From positions 1,364,001 through 1,428,000 of the forward strand of contig OY723275.1 of NCBI GenBank assembly GCA_963210315.1: DNA of 64,000 bases, in the 5' to 3' direction. The translations under genes and the position numbers were made by a program. The notes under the pieces are model-generated. The model was not told the DNA's origin. It saw only the letters and a program-made list of their open reading frames with translations, and made no database searches. Source of the stretch: Rhynchopus euleeides. Lineage: Eukaryota > Euglenozoa > Diplonemea > Diplonemida > Diplonemidae. Of this stretch, positions 59,027 through 64,000 are shown in pieces. Within the stretch, counting starts at the first letter, position 1. Every line of letters starts with the position of its first letter.

Positions 59027-61017
59027 GCGAGGGTGGTGGAGTGTAAGGCTAAGCCTGTGATCTCGGCTGTGGGTCAGGAAAACCGTGCTGTTCCTATGTG
59101 CGGGAGTGTGCGTCGCCTCAAGAGGAGGTGTTTGGGGTGTTCTACAGTGGTGGTGGTTCAACAGGGTTCGCAGCGGTGTGGCCGATATTCAACAAAGGAG
59201 CTGCCGTGGGTCGCGGTTACGGGACAGCGAATGTTGCGGGCCCGGTGTGGGGGCTGTGGCTCCTCAAGGGGACCTTCACTAACAGTTAGTTTTCGGCAAA
59301 GGTCGGCCTTTTCCTCTCAGAGCGACAGGTGAAACTGACCAATGCCACCAAAAGCGCCCATTTTCGAGAAATCCCAAGATCTGAACCAACAAGTGATCTG
59401 TGTGTGTGAGAGATCGCATCAAGAGGAGTGCTCGGTGGAAGCTGCACTGCGGAAGTGATTCACACACACGTGACTTCACTAGTGGCACGCCTGAACGAAC
59501 CCAATCAGCCTGGCCTCTGTGTATGGCGACGCTTCAAGCCGGGATGCAGTTGAGCTTGTGCAGGCCCCGCCCTCCCGTGAGCATCCCGTGTGTATCGAAG
59601 TGAGGTGAGGAATATCACAGTTCGGCAATGTGCACCACTGGTCTTCCCCGCATGAGCCCCTCCCCCTTGTTGCACTTTCGGTGTCAGATTCAAGGCTGCC
59701 GGATAAGCGCATGTACCGGGGGCCTTCGCTCTGTGTCACTGTGTCACCTTTTCAATCAGTTGTGGCGGCTCCCTTTTTCTCATGTTTCTGCACTTCTGAG
59801 CGCAGGCCCGCGCCTTGCTCCAAAATACAGACAGATCAAGCTTGCTTGTGATTGTCGATACCAACAAAAATACACCAGAATGTAATATCGCCGACTTCGA
59901 ACTGGGACGGAAAGTCGGGACCCACCCACCAAGTCACCGTAGGGATGCACCCCTATCCCCGAGGAGCCACACAGGTTTTGTGGGGGTTGTGGCACATGGG
60001 CTGCGGCAGCTCCTCGGTTGATCGCAGTGAGGCAGCGGGGCTGGAGATGTCGAGCGTCGATCGTGTGATATTCAACTGCCGGGGGAACGCGGACAACAGC
60101 CATAGTGCTGGGGTCGCCGCAAACTTCGACAGCGGATCGCCAAGCAGCCGGGGGTTTACCAAGCCCTCGTTTGACGGTTTCGTCTTCCCTTCTTGCAATT
60201 CAGTGGCGCTGCGAAGCACGTGCGTCAGGACTGCGAATGATGCGAGAGAGGCGTACTCCCCGCCGCCATCGTGCCGGGCCGTCAAGACAGGCTACAGCAC
60301 TGACTGCCTCGAAGCATCCCTGGCCTGGTCTTTTGCGGAGTGCGATCCGCACGACGCAAACCCTGATGCGTAGCGATTCTGAACGCGAATACGAAAGCAA
60401 ATTGCACGCCCTTCGGCATAAATACGCTCTGTCCAACAACCTGAAGAAGCTCAGTGTGTACTTGCGTCTCGTCCCTGTGGCCTGAAAGTGCTGATCATAA
60501 AAGCGTCGGCCATATCATTTCCTTCGACTTGCGACTTCGAAGAAAGGTGCTGTCGGCTGATGCGCGTCTTGGTACCATGCTCACGTGGGGTGGGAATGCC
60601 AATCTGCATGAATGCTGCGGGGTAACTCCTTGCGGCGTGCTGGTGGGCAGGGACATCTCCGGTGGAGGACACAGCGGAAAGGACGTCTTGGGCAAGGTTC
60701 TTGTCTGCATGATTCGTGATCAAGGCACCGTTTCCCAAAATTGGTTGCTCCGTCAAACATTTATTCTTACCAGGTACGAGCGATGAAGCGTAGCGAAGTC
60801 GCGAAGTAACGACGGAAATCGTACGACTGAAGCTTTATAAGGATCACCTTCATGCCACTCCACAGGGCTTACACAGCCTTTGACACAGGAGTGTGCGCTC
60901 AACGAAAAGGAGCCCGGAACTGCCTTTTTGCAGTTGCTGAGCAGGGTGTTTCTCTTATTCTAGCGAAAGGAGTACGATTTTGTCATGCAACATTATTTTT
61001 ACAGTTGCTGGTGTTTC
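59027..61017. other. Gene-free region at the right, left part
   Basis: Several frames of 80-170 codons exist but none has domain-like sequence or consistent codon use. Composition is less GC-biased and has few homopolymer runs, unlike the spacers between genes. Holds the AAGCTTCAG repeat copy 4 and, just after, a tandem echo of CAGTTGCTG..GGTGTTTCTCTTATTCT. Confidence 0.4.
60774..60985 (-). repeat. Dispersed AAGCTTCAG repeat, copy 4
   Basis: TACGAGCGATGAAGCGTAGC, GAAGTCGCGAAGTAACGACG, AAATCGTACGACTGAAGCTT, then AAGGATCACCTTCATGCCAC and TCCACAGGGC. It extends to GCGAAAGGAGTACGATTTTG, matching the extension of the copy at 33912. A transposon is inserted 33 bases further on. Confidence 0.7.
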
Positions 61018-62169
61018 CAGGGGCTTAGCTTGGATTTTGGGGTTGGGGCCGAAACTCGGTCAGACTCGGTCACAGTACACACAGTTGAGTTGCCCCCCAC
61101 CACCCCGTTCACCCAGAATTCGACGTTGCTGCCTTCCCGGGTCCCCCCCTTCTAGAACACCAGCTCAGCAACCAGGTCTGCAGCCTCAACCTGAGTTTGC
61201 TTTGTTGCCTTTGTAGGTGCTGCATTGGCAGTTCCCCGCCAGTGGCGGGTGCAGTCCCGGCAGCGCAAATAGTCCTGAAGTGGGCCGACAAAGAGCCTTC
61301 TTGGTGATCCCGTGAACTTTTCTACCTCGCAAGAGTGGCTACGGAGATACCCTGTGAATCTTCGCGACATTCCACTCCCGCAAAGAGTACATTTGCAAGG
61401 CTTTTGCTGCTCAGTTGGCGAAGCCTGGTGGAGACAAAGCGGGGCTTGGAAACAAGCATTCAACAGAAGCAGTGCCCAGCACTGCCGTTGTCGATGCAAC
61501 ATTTCTCCTGTAGATGCGGACAGTCACGGGAGGTGAAGATTGCAGCGAATACGCAGCTGCAGAGATGGGACCCTATCTCATCAAGGGTCACTTCTGGGCG
61601 CTTGTTCATGGCAGAGCAGGGCGTGCGAGGTCAAAGCATTCCTGATTAGATGCAAGCTGGAGTAGCTTGCACGTGAGAGCGAGGTTTCCCGAGGTAAACC
61701 GCCGAATAACCTCCTGCAAGCCCAACCTCCGAAACTCGGAACAGACACCCGGGCTCCTGCAGAAGGGCAGTCTTGTGCGCCTGTGCCCACTTCAGTGGGT
61801 GTGCTGCTGGGGCATTGAAGTCCGGGCAAGGGTACGCGCCAGTGATCCCCGGGAGAGGTGCCAGGCAATGGTCAGCGATGTGGCCCAGAGCCTCCTGCAC
61901 CTGCGTGCCCACCATGTTGCCGGGAGACGGAATTCGAGACTGCTGACGTTATTCGCGGGCTAGCGACGAATCCGGGACAGAAGGAGAATGGGGTGTTCGC
62001 GTTCCGCTCGCACGCGTGCTTCACCTCCTGTGCTGCTGCACCCCATAAAAAATCCGATTTTTTCGCGGAAATTTTTACCTTTTTTTTTTTTGGGCTGACC
62101 GAGTTTTTTTCCGGGTTTGGCTGAAACTCGGTCAGCTGACCGAGTTTCCCCCCCCAAGCTAAGCCTCTG
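61018..62169. mobile_element. Non-autonomous hAT-type DNA transposon, 1.15 kb, 8-bp target duplication
   Basis: Left end CAGGGGCTTAGCTTGG, right end inverted CAGAGGCTTAGCTTGG (one mismatch in 16), both followed inside by GAAACTCGGTCA. GGTGTTTC lies on both sides (61010-61017, 62170-62177). It encodes no recognisable transposase; its longest frames are featureless. Confidence 0.87.
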
Positions 62170-64000
62170 GGTGTTTCTCTTATTCTCTGGGTTTCCGGCC
62201 CTGGCTCAGCTCGACTGAAACACAAATCGGGTGGAATCTTTACACGACCCTGTTTATGATTCTCCTCTCTTTTGTTGAGAGTGCGTAATTCTGGGATGGG
62301 GGGCGGGGGGAATGCGTCGTCATACCGGGTGCTCACATCACGGCCTCGGGCGCTGGGGGGGGGGGGGGGGGGGCGGAGATAGTTCCCTGGGCCACTCCAA
62401 TCGTCTGGAAAGGTTATTCTTTCTTTTGTGAGTTCGGCGTCGCCAACTGTTATGTGCCTTATCTTCCGACCCCACATTCCATGAGGTACGAAGGCGGCAT
62501 TCTGATATGCTTGGGCGCTTGCTTTGTGAGAACAGCTGTGCACATATCGCAGATCACGATCTTGGGAGACCCACCGACCACCTCTGTGTGTGTGTCCCTA
62601 GGAACAGTGTCACGGGTGATTTTCTGATGTCCAGGCGTACTATTGTCGGTTCGAAGCGAGAGTTTCCGACGTGGTATCTGGACTGGCCATGCTGCGACAT
62701 TCTGTCAAGGAGGTCGTCAGGAGCCAGGTCAAGGGGCGAGACAATCCAGATTACGATTATTTTGCATACACGCCAAGTGTTCTAAGAAGCCAGAACATAA
62801 CCAGGAGACCAACATCATGTGCTAGCAATTTTCCCTTTTGTCACACCCTGTGCGCCAAAAGCAGGTTAGGCCTTGTATTTGGCTGATTTCAACGAAAAAA
62901 TGCACTTCTTCTCGGACCTTAGCTAGCACGATTCAGTTTGTCCATTCCTTTGTCTGGTTTTGCGCTCACACCTTTCCCTTTTTACGCCACACTCCGTGCC
63001 AAGAACAGCTTGCCTGGGACCCCTTGTGTCTACGCCGACGGAGGCCTTCGAGGCCATGCTGTGTCAAAGTCTGTCAGGCTGCGACCTTTTTGTGGCTGGC
63101 TGCTATGTGAGGCGGGTCACTACTCTGCACTGTAGAGCGAAGACCCCTCGAGCATAACAACATACAGACCAACGAGCCCCCTGAGGGTTAGGCCCCAGGG
63201 GGTCCCAGGGAGGCCTTACGACAAAATGTATTTTTTACTTGATTTTGGCAGTTCGGCGTCGTCGTCGACTCGAGAATATTTTGACCGTGCGAATCATTTC
63301 GAACTCCCGCCCGCTACATGGGGTTTGGGTGTTCTGCTCCCATAGCCAACTATAGCTCTCTCTTCGTTTCACGAAAGCGGCTGTGTGCGTGGAGCGCTGG
63401 TCCGAAGGTCCTGCTCCCGCGTTCCCTTCACAACCGTGCGACCAGAACAACCCGAATCAGCAGTCCCTCTCGCCAGGGAGATGACCATCAGTTGTCAGTG
63501 ATTCACTCAGTTGCATTAGTTTCAGGACCGGAGAAACCGGGGAACTACGAACTTCATGTCGCATGTGATCCTGTTTCGCCTAGTCCTCCAATGAAGGTGG
63601 GGTTACAGGCTTCGGTGGTGTTTGAAGGCAGTGTGTGTTTTACTCCACCGTTGTTTGTCGCCGAGAATGCTTGTGGTGCCCAACAGCCATGGTTCTCCAG
63701 CTGTCTGGGGCACTTCAGTCAGGCGGAAATGCAGCGATAGGGGAAGTGCTAGGTGCTTGCCGTCACACACAGTCTTATGCGCCTGCCAATCACACACCAA
63801 CACTTCCGCAGGCAAATTTTTCTGTGTGTGTCGTGTGATCAGAGCCTTTTGTTGGTTACCTTTCGTATTTCTTCACGAATGATCCTGCACGACTCCAGCT
63901 ATATTTCCTGCTGGCTTGCCCTGGCTTCCGCCAGGAGCCGCTCAACGTCAAGTGATACCTGAGACACACTCTTCCCCAGGCTTGGAACAGACGTCATTAA
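62170..64000. other. Gene-free right end
   Basis: G run at 62348-62367 and otherwise unremarkable sequence. Frames such as 63318-63740 were inspected; none shows a domain, intron structure or codon bias like the certain genes. I see nothing supportable here. Confidence 0.4.

Noticed and set aside
59852-60373. 173-codon + strand frame after the methyltransferase gene
   Set aside because: Overlapping frames of similar length on the other strand, no domain and no codon bias like the neighbouring genes.
63318-63740. 140-codon + strand frame near the right end
   Set aside because: No recognisable domain, atypical codon use and no acceptor-like tract before its start.

Overview
This is nuclear DNA from a GC-rich eukaryotic microbe. 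Protein genes are interrupted by short GT-AG introns (47 to about 245 nt, donors mostly GTATGT). Every recognisable host gene from 3.7 kb to 59 kb, sixteen or so in all, lies on the + strand. Most starts are preceded by a C/T-rich tract and an AG a short way upstream. One-strand gene arrays of this kind suggest polycistronic transcription with spliced-leader trans-splicing, so my best guess is a euglenozoan, more like a diplonemid than a kinetoplastid because cis-introns are common. This is inference: no spliced-leader gene, rRNA or tRNA was found, and a dinoflagellate or another GC-rich protist is not excluded.

Layout. A probable gene start on the minus strand runs off the left edge (1-115), and about 3.6 kb without genes separates it from the first + strand gene, so the left end may be a divergent strand-switch region. 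The first block (3.7-22.6 kb) carries a Tudor-like/coactosin-type ADF-H protein, dyskerin (Cbf5), a His-rich CCAR/DBC1-like protein, a coiled-coil protein and a Cho2-type phosphatidylethanolamine methyltransferase, with transposons between them. From 22.6 to 37.4 kb there is a gene desert with a 200-base assembly gap, a 5.4-kb DNA transposon that encodes an 800-residue hAT-like transposase, several small inverted-repeat elements and a GAACCGGTTC satellite. The second block (37.4-59.0 kb) is gene-dense: an unknown protein, a citrate-type mitochondrial carrier, type II glutamine synthetase, an unknown Pro/Ala-rich protein, a PPR-like mitochondrial protein, an N-acylglucosamine 2-epimerase family enzyme, a PHOSPHO-type HAD phosphatase, a long coiled-coil protein, a small GHTGH protein, a PH-like/coiled-coil protein and a METTL21-type methyltransferase. 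From 59 kb to the end only repeats and a non-autonomous transposon are seen.

How the genes relate. They are housekeeping genes of mixed function, as expected for a polycistron rather than an operon. The metabolic ones cover phospholipid head-group chemistry (Cho2, PHOSPHO), nitrogen assimilation (glutamine synthetase), citrate transport and sugar epimerisation. The others serve snoRNP pseudouridylation (dyskerin), organelle RNA (PPR) and the cytoskeleton or flagellum (ADF-H, coiled-coil and PH-like proteins).

The richest unexplained material is the mobile-element population. Four elements have CAG-type ends and 8-9 bp target duplications. Three elements have CACG ends and apparent 2-bp duplications. 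A TTAA-flanked hairpin, a nested foldback inside the 5.4-kb transposon and several dispersed repeats are shared between distant sites.
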